Assembly: GCA_964587555.1 (NCBI GenBank) | Contig: CAZPLR010000023.1 | Span: 1-29,718, forward strand | DNA length: 29,718 nucleotides | Direction of reading: 5' to 3' | DNA from: JAHHTP01 sp964587555 | GTDB taxonomy: Bacteria > Bacillota > Clostridia > Oscillospirales > Ruminococcaceae | Part shown: positions 15,205 to 23,554 of the stretch, one piece after another | Layout: the number at the start of each line of letters is the position of its first letter | Numbering within the stretch: the first letter of the stretch is position 1 | Position numbers and translations under genes: made by a program | Notes under the pieces: generated by a model | Database searches by the model: none | What the model saw: only the letters and a program-made list of their open reading frames with translations | Told to the model about the DNA's origin: nothing

Positions 15205-16269
15205 ATGGAAGGGAGAACGAAAAGGGCCATCCGGGATTATGGGATCAGCATTGGAGAGCTTCCGCCGGGAAAATACAATAAGATCACCGATGTGCCGGGG
15301 GTTCTGGTCGGGCACAGCACGCTGCGTCGGGGAAGGACCAATACCGGCGTGACCGTTGTGCTTCCGGGCGAGGGAAATCCATATCAGCGCTCCTTTCCGG
15401 CCGCCTGCTTTGTGCAGAATGGCTTTGGGAAAACGCTCGGGCTGCTTCAGATCGAGGAGCTTGGGCTTTTGCAAACGCCGATTGCGTTGACAAACACGCT
15501 GAACGTCGGGCTTGTCCACGACGCGCTGGTCGGATATATGGTTGGAATGTGCGAAAAGGATGGCGTGAAGCTGGAGTCGATCAACCCGGTCGTTGGAGAA
15601 TGCAATGACGCTGAGATCAATGAGATCGCCTGCCGCGCGGTAAAGGAGGAGCATTTCCTTGCGGCGGTTGAAAATGCCTGCGTCGACTTTGAGATGGGCG
15701 ACATCGGCGCGGGAACCGGCACAATCTGTCACGGGCTGAAGGGCGGTATCGGTTCGGCATCGCGGATGCTGAGCGTTGATGGGAAGGAATACGCCTTAGG
15801 CGTTTTGGTACAGAGCAACTACGGCAGGCTTTTGGATTTAACGATCGATGGAAAGCCGATCGGAAAAGCGATCGCAGAACAGATCGAAGCCTGTCCGGAG
15901 GAACAGGTCGATAAAGGCTCGATCATGATGCTGCTTGCGACAAATCTGCCGCTTTCGGACCGGCAGCTAAAGCGGGTGATAAAGCGGATGGGGGTCGGCA
16001 TTATGCGGCTGGGATCATTTATCGGTCACGGCAGCGGCGACATCATGATTGGATTTTCGACCGCAAACCGGATTCCGCTTTACAGCGCCAGCAGCGTGCT
16101 TTCTGTAGAGCAGCTGCGCGAGGACTGCTTGGATCTGCCGTTTCGCGCGGCGGCGGAATGCTGTGAGGAGGCGGTGCTTAACTCGATGATCGCGGCGGAG
16201 AAGGGCGTGAGGCTGGACGGCAGAGCGGTGTATTCGCTGAGGGATTTTTCCGCGTATTTTAAAAAATGA
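15205..16269 (+). CDS. P1 family (DmpA/S58) self-processing peptidase
   Basis: A 354-residue enzyme of the DmpA/BapA group: aminopeptidases or amidases made as a precursor and cleaved between Gly and Ser to expose a catalytic N-terminal Ser. Visible features are the N-terminal ITDVPGVLVGHSTL, TNTLNVGLVHDALV, GDIGAGTGTICHGLKGGIGS, an oxyanion-type Asn205 in LVQSNYG and the predicted cleavage site Gly238-Ser239 in DKGSIMMLLATNLPL. The length matches the family (about 350-375). The ATG at 15205 has GAGGAGG upstream and no signal peptide, so it is cytoplasmic. Substrates in the family include small peptides and beta-peptides; this one cannot be predicted. The next gene follows after 18 bases. Confidence 0.9.
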   Translation: MEGRTKRAIRDYGISIGELPPGKYNKITDVPGVLVGHSTLRRGRTNTGVTVVLPGEGNPYQRSFPAACFVQNGFGKTLGLLQIEELGLLQTPIALTNTLNVGLVHDALVGYMVGMCEKDGVKLESINPVVGECNDAEINEIACRAVKEEHFLAAVENACVDFEMGDIGAGTGTICHGLKGGIGSASRMLSVDGKEYALGVLVQSNYGRLLDLTIDGKPIGKAIAEQIEACPEEQVDKGSIMMLLATNLPLSDRQLKRVIKRMGVGIMRLGSFIGHGSGDIMIGFSTANRIPLYSASSVLSVEQLREDCLDLPFRAAAECCEEAVLNSMIAAEKGVRLDGRAVYSLRDFSAYFKK

Positions 16270-16287
16270 GGCTTTGGGGGAAGGGAT

Positions 16288-18027
16288 ATGGAATTAAAGC
16301 TTTGCAACGAATATTTTACCTACCGCTGGGGCACGGATGAGGCGCCGATTGAAAATGAGCAGGTACGGCTTGTTGCCGGCAGGAATGACGAAGCGTTTTG
16401 CAGCCTGTTTGTCCGCCCGGACGATATAGCGACCGTTTCAGTGGGGGCAAATCCGGCGTTTTCCCGATACGGCTGTTATGATAATTACCGTGTGGAAGCG
16501 GCTTGCGAGGGAGAGGGGATCGAAATCTCCTGCATCCTGCTTGGCAAGGTAGAGGATGACGCTGGGGTTTTGACCTCGGATATTCTTCTGCGGCAGGATT
16601 ATATCGAGGTTTTGCGCGGAGCCGGACAGCAGGTGATGATCCTATGTGAGGTAAAGCCGCAGGCGAAGCCGGGGATGCATACCGTTTTTTTGCGCGTCTA
16701 CCGCAGCAGGGGCTTTGTGCCGGAAGCGCTTTGCCGGGAGTGGCAGATTCCGCTTTGCGTTTATAGCTATACGATGGATGCGCCCGCCGAGCGGCGGTTT
16801 TATCTGGATCTGTGGCAGCATTGCGGAAACATTGCGCGTAAGCATGATGTGAAGCTTTACAGCGACGAGCATTTTGCGGTGCTGGAGGGGTATGTTAAAA
16901 GTCTTGCCGCGCTTGGTCAAAAAGCGGTGACGGTTATCGCCAGCGAGATCCCATGGACGGGTCAGCGAGGGTATAACGTAAGCAGCTATCCTTCGGATCT
17001 CTATGAGTACAGCATGATCCGCGTGATGAAAAAAGACGGCGTTTTCCGCTATGATTATACGCCGATGCAGCGGTATATTGACCTCTGCTTTGCAAACGGT
17101 ATTGATAAGGAGATCGAGGTCTTTGGGCTGATAAACATCTGGGCGGACGATGCGCGCGGTTTTGGAAAGGCGGCGCAGGATGATCCGGATGCTCTGCGGG
17201 TGCGGTATTATGACGCGGATCAGCGTATTTATCGCTATATGGAAAGCAGCGACGAGCTTGCGGGATATATTGCGGCGCTGGAGCAGTATTTTATCCGCAC
17301 AGGGCAGATTGAGCTGGTGCGGATTGTCGCGGACGAGCCGGGGGATATCGAAGCCTATCGGGCGTCGCTTGGCAGACTCAATGCGGCGGCGCCGCGCTTC
17401 CGCTATAAGGTTGCGGTCAACCGCATCGAGTTTATCGAGGAGTTTTCCGACTATATCGCCGATCTTGTGCCGACAATCAATTTTGCCGCACAAAAGGCGG
17501 AATATCTTGCGGCGCGCGCCAAAAAGCAGAAAAATCGCACGCTTTTATATGTTTGCTGCGGGCCGGATTATCCGAATCATTTCCTGCGCTCGCCGGGATA
17601 CGAGGCGGAGGTAATCGGGGTGTTCTGCCGCTATGTCGGCGTGGACGGGTTCCTGCGCTGGGATTATACGGTCTGGCCGGATAAGCCGCGCGAGAAGCTT
17701 TCGTTTCGCGCGCCGGGCTGGAAGGCGGGAGATATGTGCTTTGTCTATCCGGGCAGCGACGGGAAACCGCTCCTTTCGCTGCGCTGGTATCATCTAAAGC
17801 GCGGGATTCTGCACTATGAGCTGCTTTCTAAGCTGCTGGAAAGCGGAAAAGCGAATGTAGTGAATCAGGCATACGCGCTGATCCTGAGATGTAAAAAGCC
17901 TGCAGATTTTTCTGTCACCAGCTATGGACTGCGCGGCAGCAAGCTGCCGGAGGAGCTTTATTCAACCGATCCGACGGATTATCTGCGTATGCGGGAACTG
18001 CTGCTTGCCGCCTTAGCGGAGGAATAA
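16288..18027 (+). CDS. GH123/DUF4091-like putative glycoside hydrolase
   Basis: A 579-residue protein resembling the DUF4091 group near glycoside hydrolase family 123, whose characterised members are beta-N-acetylgalactosaminidases using substrate-assisted catalysis by an adjacent Asp-Glu pair. Here Asp349-Glu350 in RIVADEPGD is the likely pair. The N-terminal 165 residues look like beta-sandwich, the middle is a TIM-barrel-like region, and the C-terminal part (LRWDYTVWPD, FVYPGSDGKPLLSLRW, ILHYELLSKL) fits the DUF4091 end. There is no signal peptide, so the substrate would be an imported oligosaccharide. GGGGGAAGGG precedes the ATG. It lies between the P1 peptidase and a GtrA gene. Confidence 0.75.
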   Translation: MELKLCNEYFTYRWGTDEAPIENEQVRLVAGRNDEAFCSLFVRPDDIATVSVGANPAFSRYGCYDNYRVEAACEGEGIEISCILLGKVEDDAGVLTSDILLRQDYIEVLRGAGQQVMILCEVKPQAKPGMHTVFLRVYRSRGFVPEALCREWQIPLCVYSYTMDAPAERRFYLDLWQHCGNIARKHDVKLYSDEHFAVLEGYVKSLAALGQKAVTVIASEIPWTGQRGYNVSSYPSDLYEYSMIRVMKKDGVFRYDYTPMQRYIDLCFANGIDKEIEVFGLINIWADDARGFGKAAQDDPDALRVRYYDADQRIYRYMESSDELAGYIAALEQYFIRTGQIELVRIVADEPGDIEAYRASLGRLNAAAPRFRYKVAVNRIEFIEEFSDYIADLVPTINFAAQKAEYLAARAKKQKNRTLLYVCCGPDYPNHFLRSPGYEAEVIGVFCRYVGVDGFLRWDYTVWPDKPREKLSFRAPGWKAGDMCFVYPGSDGKPLLSLRWYHLKRGILHYELLSKLLESGKANVVNQAYALILRCKKPADFSVTSYGLRGSKLPEELYSTDPTDYLRMRELLLAALAEE

Positions 18028-18041
18028 GGACTGGCCGGTCT

Positions 18042-18073
18042 GTCCGCACCGCGGCGTTTTCGCCGGTACGGAC
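18042..18073 (+). other. Stem-loop between the GH123-like gene and gtrA
   Basis: GTCCGCACCGCGGCG (18042-18056) pairs with CGCCGGTACGGAC (18061-18073) with a two-base bulge and one mismatch, around a TTTT loop. No T-tract follows, and a ribosome site comes 9 bases later. It may stabilise or separate the upstream message, but does not look like a full terminator. Confidence 0.5.
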
Positions 18074-18096
18074 GTCAATAAGGAGAAAATGGTAAC

Positions 18097-18531
18097 ATGA
18101 ATCGATGGAAGGAATTATACAACAAGTATCGTGAGATCATATTGTATGTCTGGTTTGGCGGGTGGACGACGGTAGTCAACTATGTTTCCTACTTGCTTTT
18201 AGCAGATGTGATAAAGATACATTATCTGGCGGCGACTGTGATTGCGTGGCTGCTTTCGGTGCTTTTTGCCTATTTTACCAACCGCAAATGGGTTTTTTCC
18301 TCTCAGGCGAAGGGGGCAAAAGCGGTATGCGTGGAGGCAGCGTCATTTTTCGGCAGCAGGGTGTTTTCCGGCGCCTGTGACTTCGGTTTGATGTATTTGG
18401 CGGTAGACGCGCTGCATTTCAACGGCGATATTTCTAAGATCGTAATCAACGTTTTGGTCATTGTTTTAAACTACCTGCTCAGCAAGCTGTTTGTATTTCG
18501 GAAAAAGAAGACTCAGGGCGATAAGCCGTAA
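18097..18531 (+). CDS. GtrA family membrane protein
   Basis: A 144-residue membrane protein with four hydrophobic helices (about 14-36, 41-64, 81-105 and 113-135) and basic ends. The motifs FGGWTTVVNYVSYLLL, YFTNRKWVF and NYLLSKLFVFR are typical of GtrA proteins, thought to help move undecaprenyl-linked sugars across the membrane for cell-surface glycan synthesis. The ATG follows AAGGAG. Its 3' end overlaps the convergent transglycosylase gene by 19 bases. Its substrate cannot be told from sequence. Confidence 0.88.
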   Translation: MNRWKELYNKYREIILYVWFGGWTTVVNYVSYLLLADVIKIHYLAATVIAWLLSVLFAYFTNRKWVFSSQAKGAKAVCVEAASFFGSRVFSGACDFGLMYLAVDALHFNGDISKIVINVLVIVLNYLLSKLFVFRKKKTQGDKP

Positions 18532-19208
18532 CGCTCGGCAAGCGCAATGATCTCATCGGTCGCCTGAGTACTGGTCTGACCGGCGGCGATTGCGTTCTTC
18601 ATGCCGGCTTCGCCCAGCGCATAAGCCATAACGCTGTCGTGCAGGCTGTATTTTTCCAGATAACCGGAAAGAAGCGTTACCCCGGTCAGCAGATTCTGCT
18701 TCGGATCGAGCAGATCGGTTACGCCGCACGTATCCTTCGCCCAAGACTTTGCGGCGTCGTTGATCTGCATCAGCCCGCTGTCCAGCGTGCCGTTTGCGTT
18801 TCGATGCACCGCGTTTTCATCAAAGCCGCTTTCGTGGTCGATGATTCCCAAAACAAGCGGGTAGGGCACGCCTGTTTCTGCGCAGAGGCCGATTGTATAG
18901 CGCTGCAGCGCTTCGGATAACGGAACGTCTGCCAGCGGTTCCTGCTTTTTTTCAAGCAATGCGGCGGTAGGCGAAAGCTCCGATTTTTCGGCGTGCAGCG
19001 GTTCATCGACGGCGGCGGAGACGTTCTGCGGCAGAGATGCTTCCGGCAAAACCGTTGCTTTTGGCAGCGCGCTGGTTATCAGGGAGATAGGCTGCGGATA
19101 GAGAAAAAGCGCCGCGAAAAAAGCCGCCGCAAATGCAAGCGCGAGGAAAAAGTGTTTGATTGCGCGGAAGATGGGCTGTCCTTTTTTACGGTAAAAAATC
19201 AGTTTCAT
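18513..19208 (-). CDS. Membrane-anchored lytic transglycosylase (SLT domain)
   Basis: A 231-residue protein. One N-terminal transmembrane helix (about 17-37) anchors it, followed by a variable Ala/Pro/Glu linker to about residue 95 and a C-terminal SLT goose-lysozyme-like domain. Catalytic Glu126 lies in HESGFDENAVHRNANG, and GLMQIN follows, the standard pair of motifs. It would cleave peptidoglycan glycan strands outside the membrane. The start has AAAGGA upstream. It is transcribed alone, toward gtrA. Cell-wall remodelling, sporulation or secretion-system assembly are all possible roles; nothing here decides. Confidence 0.88.
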   Translation of the reverse strand: MKLIFYRKKGQPIFRAIKHFFLALAFAAAFFAALFLYPQPISLITSALPKATVLPEASLPQNVSAAVDEPLHAEKSELSPTAALLEKKQEPLADVPLSEALQRYTIGLCAETGVPYPLVLGIIDHESGFDENAVHRNANGTLDSGLMQINDAAKSWAKDTCGVTDLLDPKQNLLTGVTLLSGYLEKYSLHDSVMAYALGEAGMKNAIAAGQTSTQATDEIIALAERYGLSP

Positions 19209-19298
19209 TGTATCGTCCTTTCTAATTGGATCCTTTACTTCCAGTATATGGTGAAACGGACGGGTTCATTCATAAAAATAAAAAAGGAGGGAGAAGAG

Positions 19299-20039
19299 GT
19301 GTTTATCCGCGCAGTGCGCAGGCAGGGCGGCGATTTTGAAAAAGACGGCGCCTATCTGCGGAATATCCCGGCGGTCAGCGGGCTGACACACCTCGACTTA
19401 GATACGCCGGTTTGCTTTTTCGTTGGGGAAAACGGCAGCGGAAAATCGACGCTTTTAGAAGCGATTGCGGTGCTGTGCGGGTTTAACCCGGAGGGCGGCG
19501 GGCGGAATTTCTCCTTTTCGACCAAGGATACCCATTCCCCGCTTCACCGGTATTTAAAGCTTGTAAAAGGGGTTTTGCTGCCGAAGGACGGGTATTTTCT
19601 GCGGGCGGAGAGCTTTTACAATCTTGCAAGCGAGGTTGACCGGCTGGACAATGACCCGCTTGCCGGGCCGCTTTTGCCTTCGTATGGCGGCGTGTCGCTG
19701 CACGAGCAGTCGCACGGGGAAAGCTTTTTTGCGCTGATGAACGAACGCTTTTTTGGAAATGGACTGTATCTGCTCGACGAGCCGGAGGCGGCGCTTTCGC
19801 CGATGCGCCAGCTTTCGATGCTGGTGCGGATGAAAGAGCTGGTCGGGCTGAATTCGCAGTTTATCATTGCAACCCACTCTCCGATCCTGATGGCGTATCC
19901 CGGTGCGCGCATCTTTTTGCTGGATGGTGAGGATGGGATCCGGCAGGTCGCCTATACGGATACGCCGCATTATCAGGTGACAAAGGATTTTTTAAATTAT
20001 CCGCAGCGGATGTTAGACGTGCTGCTGGAGCAAGATTGA
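19299..20039 (+). CDS. AAA family ATPase (ABC-type, COG3910-like)
   Basis: A 246-residue soluble ATPase. Walker A is GENGSGKST, Walker B is LYLLDEPEAALS, and a switch His is in FIIATHSPILMAY. SYGGVSLHEQSHGESFFALM takes the place of the ABC signature. The compact size and lack of membrane or transporter domains put it with the predicted ATPases related to RecF/OLD-type proteins, not with transport ATPases. I chose GTG at 19299 because AAAAGGAGGGAG lies at the right distance; the ORF extends further upstream but has no other good ribosome site. It is followed after 21 bases by the rhamnosidase-like gene, probably as one transcript. Function unknown. Confidence 0.82.
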   Translation: MFIRAVRRQGGDFEKDGAYLRNIPAVSGLTHLDLDTPVCFFVGENGSGKSTLLEAIAVLCGFNPEGGGRNFSFSTKDTHSPLHRYLKLVKGVLLPKDGYFLRAESFYNLASEVDRLDNDPLAGPLLPSYGGVSLHEQSHGESFFALMNERFFGNGLYLLDEPEAALSPMRQLSMLVRMKELVGLNSQFIIATHSPILMAYPGARIFLLDGEDGIRQVAYTDTPHYQVTKDFLNYPQRMLDVLLEQD

Positions 20040-20060
20040 ATCAGAAAGGAATGGCAGAAC

Positions 20061-22148
20061 ATGCAGAATATGCCAAGTGCATCTTATACCGACCGCGAGG
20101 AATATACGTTTTCTCCGCGCGCCAAGTGGATTTGGGCGGAGGACAACCGGCAAAAAAACGATTTTGTCGCGTTCCGAAAGGAATTTTTCCTGCATCAAAT
20201 TCCGGATCGGGTGATCTTTGCTGTCGCCGCTGAGACAAAATACTGGATGTATATCAACGGCAGGCTTGCGGTGTTTGAGGGCGGTTTATTTCGCGAAAGC
20301 ACGCCGGGAAACGGCTATGCTGATCTCTGCGAGCTGACCAGCTATCTGAAGGAGGGGCAGAACGTCATTGGGATTATCTGCCGTTACATCGGCGCGGGCG
20401 GACGCGGCAGCGTCGATTCCGGGGAAGCGGGGCTGCGGCTTGAGGCAAAGGAGATCGATATTTACTCAGACGAAAGCTTTTATGCGCTGCGGCATCCGGC
20501 TTATTACACGCCGGCGCGGGAGGCGCCTGCCGGACTATACGGCGGGGCGCACATCGGCTATGATACCAACAAACGTATCGGGAATTTTTCCAAGGTGAAT
20601 TACCTGGCGTACGGCTGGCCGCAGGCAAGGGTTTACGATGGGGCGGCGTTTGGAAGGACGCTCATCCGTCCGATCCCGCTGCTGCGCTATGGCGCGCCGC
20701 ACGTCAACTGCAACATCCTTTCCGGAAGAGACGGGGAGGAGTACACCTATACGATGAAGCTGCCGTATGCGATGGCGTTTACGCCGATTGTCCAGCTTAC
20801 GGCGGACGGCGGCGAGCGGCTTTGGCTTTCCAGCGACCGCGAGTGGGTAAACGGCGGTCCGGGCGACGAGCATAACCGCTATCATGCGCAGTGCGTGGAG
20901 TATGTATGCAACGCGGGCTTTAATCATTTTGACTGCCTGCATTATCTTTACGGTGAGCGGTTTGTTATCCGGTCGAAAAAACCGCTTTCGATTCAGGCGA
21001 TGGGCTATCACGAAACAGGCTATCCAGCCGATATCTGCGGCAGCTTTGTCTGCGATGACGAGGTGCTGAACGCGCTGATTGAAAAATCGGCGCGAACGCT
21101 GTATGTTTGCATGCGGGACAATTTCATGGACTGCCCGGACAGGGAGCGCGGACAATGGATCGGAGATGTTTCGGTGCAGACGCCGCAGGTGTTTTGGCTG
21201 CTGACGCCATCGGCGAAGGAGCTGGTGCGCAAGGCGATTTTTGATTTTTTATTGCTGCGCGACGGCGATGTTCTGAGGGGTTTAGTGCCGGGGAAGGACA
21301 GCGCCGAGCTGCCGTCGCAGAGCCTTGTAGCGATTGGGAAAAACGGCATGATCGCGGAGTATGACTATTTCACTGGGGATGATTCGGTATTGGAAGCTGC
21401 GCTTTCGCCATGCGTTGCCTATTTGAAGCTGTGGGAGATAGAGGAAAACGGGTTAGTCAAGCATCGCGAGGGCGATTGGGGCTGGTTTGACCATCTTTAC
21501 AACGCCGACGTTCCTGTTTTGGAGAACAGCCTTTACGCCTCGGCGCTGTCCTTTGCGCTGACAATGGCAGAGCGGGTGGGGAATCATGCGTATGATGCGT
21601 TTTTGCAGAAGCGGCTTACAGGGATCGAGCAGGGTTTTGCGCAATTTTGGAATGGGACGTACTACGCCTCCGGAGATATAACCGACGATCGCGCCAACGC
21701 AATGGCGGTGCTTTCCGGACTATGCCCGAAGGAGTATTACCCGCAGATGCGCGCAGTTTTGTTAAAGACCTTTAACGCGACGCCGTATATGGAGAATTTT
21801 GTGCTGACCGCGCTTTGCGAGATGGGATATTGCGCCGACGCATACCGGCGGATGACCGCGCGGTATTATCCGCTTGCGCAGAACAAGGATTCAACGCTTT
21901 GGGAGGACTTTTATATCCTTGGCAGCAGGAATCACGGTTGGAGCGGCGCGCCGGTGAATATCGCATTTCGGTATTTTTTAGGCGTGCGCTCGGAGGATGG
22001 GTTCAAAACAGCTTCCGTTCATTTGCAGGAGGGTTTGTTTGACAGCGTCAACGCTTGTTTCCCGATTGGAAAAAAGCTGCATTATGTCAGTTACAACCGC
22101 TATGCCGGGACGCTGAAAGAAACGGACGAGGAGATTCCGCGGTATTAA
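20061..22148 (+). CDS. GH78-like alpha-L-rhamnosidase
   Basis: A 695-residue protein with N-terminal beta-sandwich regions (about 20-330) and an (alpha/alpha)6 barrel. The motif DCPDRERGQWIGD places Asp357, Glu362 and Asp369 with the same spacing (+5, +12) as the D567/E572/D579 set of Bacillus sp. GL1 RhaB. Glu615 in STLWEDF and HGWSGAPV near 625 match the later active-site region. It should remove terminal rhamnose or a related sugar by inversion. No signal peptide is present, so it is cytoplasmic and would act on imported glycosides. It is shorter than many GH78 enzymes (about 900), lacking extra beta modules. Start at 20061 with GAAAGGA upstream; 20070 is an alternative. Confidence 0.85.
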   Translation: MQNMPSASYTDREEYTFSPRAKWIWAEDNRQKNDFVAFRKEFFLHQIPDRVIFAVAAETKYWMYINGRLAVFEGGLFRESTPGNGYADLCELTSYLKEGQNVIGIICRYIGAGGRGSVDSGEAGLRLEAKEIDIYSDESFYALRHPAYYTPAREAPAGLYGGAHIGYDTNKRIGNFSKVNYLAYGWPQARVYDGAAFGRTLIRPIPLLRYGAPHVNCNILSGRDGEEYTYTMKLPYAMAFTPIVQLTADGGERLWLSSDREWVNGGPGDEHNRYHAQCVEYVCNAGFNHFDCLHYLYGERFVIRSKKPLSIQAMGYHETGYPADICGSFVCDDEVLNALIEKSARTLYVCMRDNFMDCPDRERGQWIGDVSVQTPQVFWLLTPSAKELVRKAIFDFLLLRDGDVLRGLVPGKDSAELPSQSLVAIGKNGMIAEYDYFTGDDSVLEAALSPCVAYLKLWEIEENGLVKHREGDWGWFDHLYNADVPVLENSLYASALSFALTMAERVGNHAYDAFLQKRLTGIEQGFAQFWNGTYYASGDITDDRANAMAVLSGLCPKEYYPQMRAVLLKTFNATPYMENFVLTALCEMGYCADAYRRMTARYYPLAQNKDSTLWEDFYILGSRNHGWSGAPVNIAFRYFLGVRSEDGFKTASVHLQEGLFDSVNACFPIGKKLHYVSYNRYAGTLKETDEEIPRY

Positions 22149-22172
22149 TCCGCAGGGCTTATTTATGAAAAA

Positions 22173-22216
22173 GACCACGCCGGCAGGGAAAATTCCTGTC
22201 GATGTGGTCTATTGTT
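22173..22216 (+). terminator. Intrinsic terminator after the GH78-like gene
   Basis: A 15-bp stem pairs 22173-22187 with 22195-22209 (GACCAC...CAGG with CCTG...GTGGTC; one mismatch and two G-U wobbles), followed by a T-rich TATTGTTTTA. The remainder of the gap to 22453 holds a promoter but no other recognised feature. Confidence 0.7.
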
Positions 22217-22323
22217 TTATGATGGATGCAAGGGCGCGGCGCATAAGAGTCAAGAGGCTGTGCAGAAAAAACACGCAGAATACGGGAAGATCGGCTTATT
22301 TTTAATGGTGATTGTGCAGAGGG

Positions 22324-22352
22324 GTGACAAATGAGTTTATCTATGCTATAAT
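22324..22352 (+). promoter_or_regulatory. SigmaA-type promoter of the zinc-ribbon/TPM pair
   Basis: GTGACA (22324-22329), 17-base spacer and TATAAT (22347-22352). Right behind it AAGGAT-GTT-ATCCTT (22353-22367) forms a perfect 6-bp hairpin at the expected start site. The leader to the start codon is about 95 bases. Confidence 0.7.
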
Positions 22353-22453
22353 AAGGATGTTATCCTTGCACGGCTTTTTGATGGCGTATGGCGGCTTCGG
22401 AAAGGATTGGCAGGGAGCATATCGGAGGAAAGGGAAACGGAGGGAATTTGTGC

Positions 22454-23542
22454 ATGGATCAGGTTTTACACTACCGCTGCCCGAACTGTGACGGCGAGAT
22501 ACAGTTTGACAGCCAGAGTCAAGGGATGAAATGTCCGTATTGCGGCAGTCAGTTTGAGGTTGCCGAGGTTGAGGAATATAATGAAAGCATTGGGCGGCGC
22601 AATCAGACGGACTGGCAGCCGTACACGACCGATACCGGTGCGGCAGAGTGGAACGATGGAGGGATATCGCTCTATCGCTGCTCCTACTGCGGCGGCGAGC
22701 TGATCTGCGAAGATACGACTGCGGCGACGACCTGCCCTTACTGCAACAATCCGGTTGTGTTGACCGAGCGGCTTTCCGGACTGCTGCGTCCGGATTTTGT
22801 GATCCCGTTTGCGCTGGACAAAGAGCAGGCAAAGATGGCGTTGAGCGGGCATCTGAAGGGGAAAAAGCTGCTGCCGCGCTCCTTTACCGAATCGCATTAT
22901 GTTGACAGTATCCAAGGGGTCTATGTGCCGTTTTGGTTGTTTGACTGCGAAGCCGACGCATCGATCCGTTATAAGTGTACCAGAGTCCGTCATTGGAGCG
23001 ACCGGAATTACCGCTATACCAAGACCGACTATTACATGGTGCTGCGCGACGGCAATATGCGGTTTGATAAGGTTCCGGTCGATGGGTCGAGCCGGATGGC
23101 GGACAATTACATGGAGGCTCTGGAGCCTTATGACTACAGCCGGATGGTGGGCTACCGGAGCGCGTATCTTGCCGGATATCTTGCCGACCGCTATGATGTT
23201 GCGGCGGCGGACGCGATCAAGCGCGCCAACGAGCGCATCCGCAATAGCGTGATTGCGCAGTTTGATACAACGGTTTTGGGCTATTCTACTCGCGTTGTTA
23301 CCGGGATAACGATGCAATATGCCGATCAGCGGACGCGGTATGCGCTGCTGCCGGTCTGGCTGGTCAACGCGCAGTACAACGGCAAAACCTACAGCTTTGC
23401 GATGAACGGGCAGACCGGAAAATTCGTCGGAGAGCTTCCGGTCGATTGGAAGAAGTTCTGGCTTTGGGTGCTGATGATTACGCTGATCGGCACGCCGGTT
23501 ATCTTTCTGCTATTGACCTTAATCTATTATTATTTGCAGTGA
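22454..23542 (+). CDS. Double zinc-ribbon protein with C-terminal membrane helix
   Basis: A 362-residue protein. Two zinc ribbons open it: C9/C12 with C27/C30, and C76/C79 with C94/C97. A conserved central region (LLPRSFTESHYVDSIQGVYVPFWLFD, then a Tyr/Arg-rich stretch and YALLPVWLVNAQYNGKTYSFAMNGQTGK) follows, and one transmembrane helix at about 334-359 ends it. Such proteins are often mis-annotated as helicase or replication proteins because of the zinc ribbons, but no helicase motif is present. The ATG at 22454 follows GGAGGG. It is 12 bases from a TPM-domain gene. The pairing recurs in Clostridia to my knowledge, and its function is not established. Confidence 0.75.
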   Translation: MDQVLHYRCPNCDGEIQFDSQSQGMKCPYCGSQFEVAEVEEYNESIGRRNQTDWQPYTTDTGAAEWNDGGISLYRCSYCGGELICEDTTAATTCPYCNNPVVLTERLSGLLRPDFVIPFALDKEQAKMALSGHLKGKKLLPRSFTESHYVDSIQGVYVPFWLFDCEADASIRYKCTRVRHWSDRNYRYTKTDYYMVLRDGNMRFDKVPVDGSSRMADNYMEALEPYDYSRMVGYRSAYLAGYLADRYDVAAADAIKRANERIRNSVIAQFDTTVLGYSTRVVTGITMQYADQRTRYALLPVWLVNAQYNGKTYSFAMNGQTGKFVGELPVDWKKFWLWVLMITLIGTPVIFLLLTLIYYYLQ

Positions 23543-23554
23543 GGGGGCGATCGG

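Noticed and set aside
19243..19271. SigmaE-like promoter on the minus strand before the transglycosylase gene (GAATGAA, 14 bases, CATATACT)
   Set aside because: The -10 is good but the -35 matches only 4 of 7 positions, so it is not strong enough to call.
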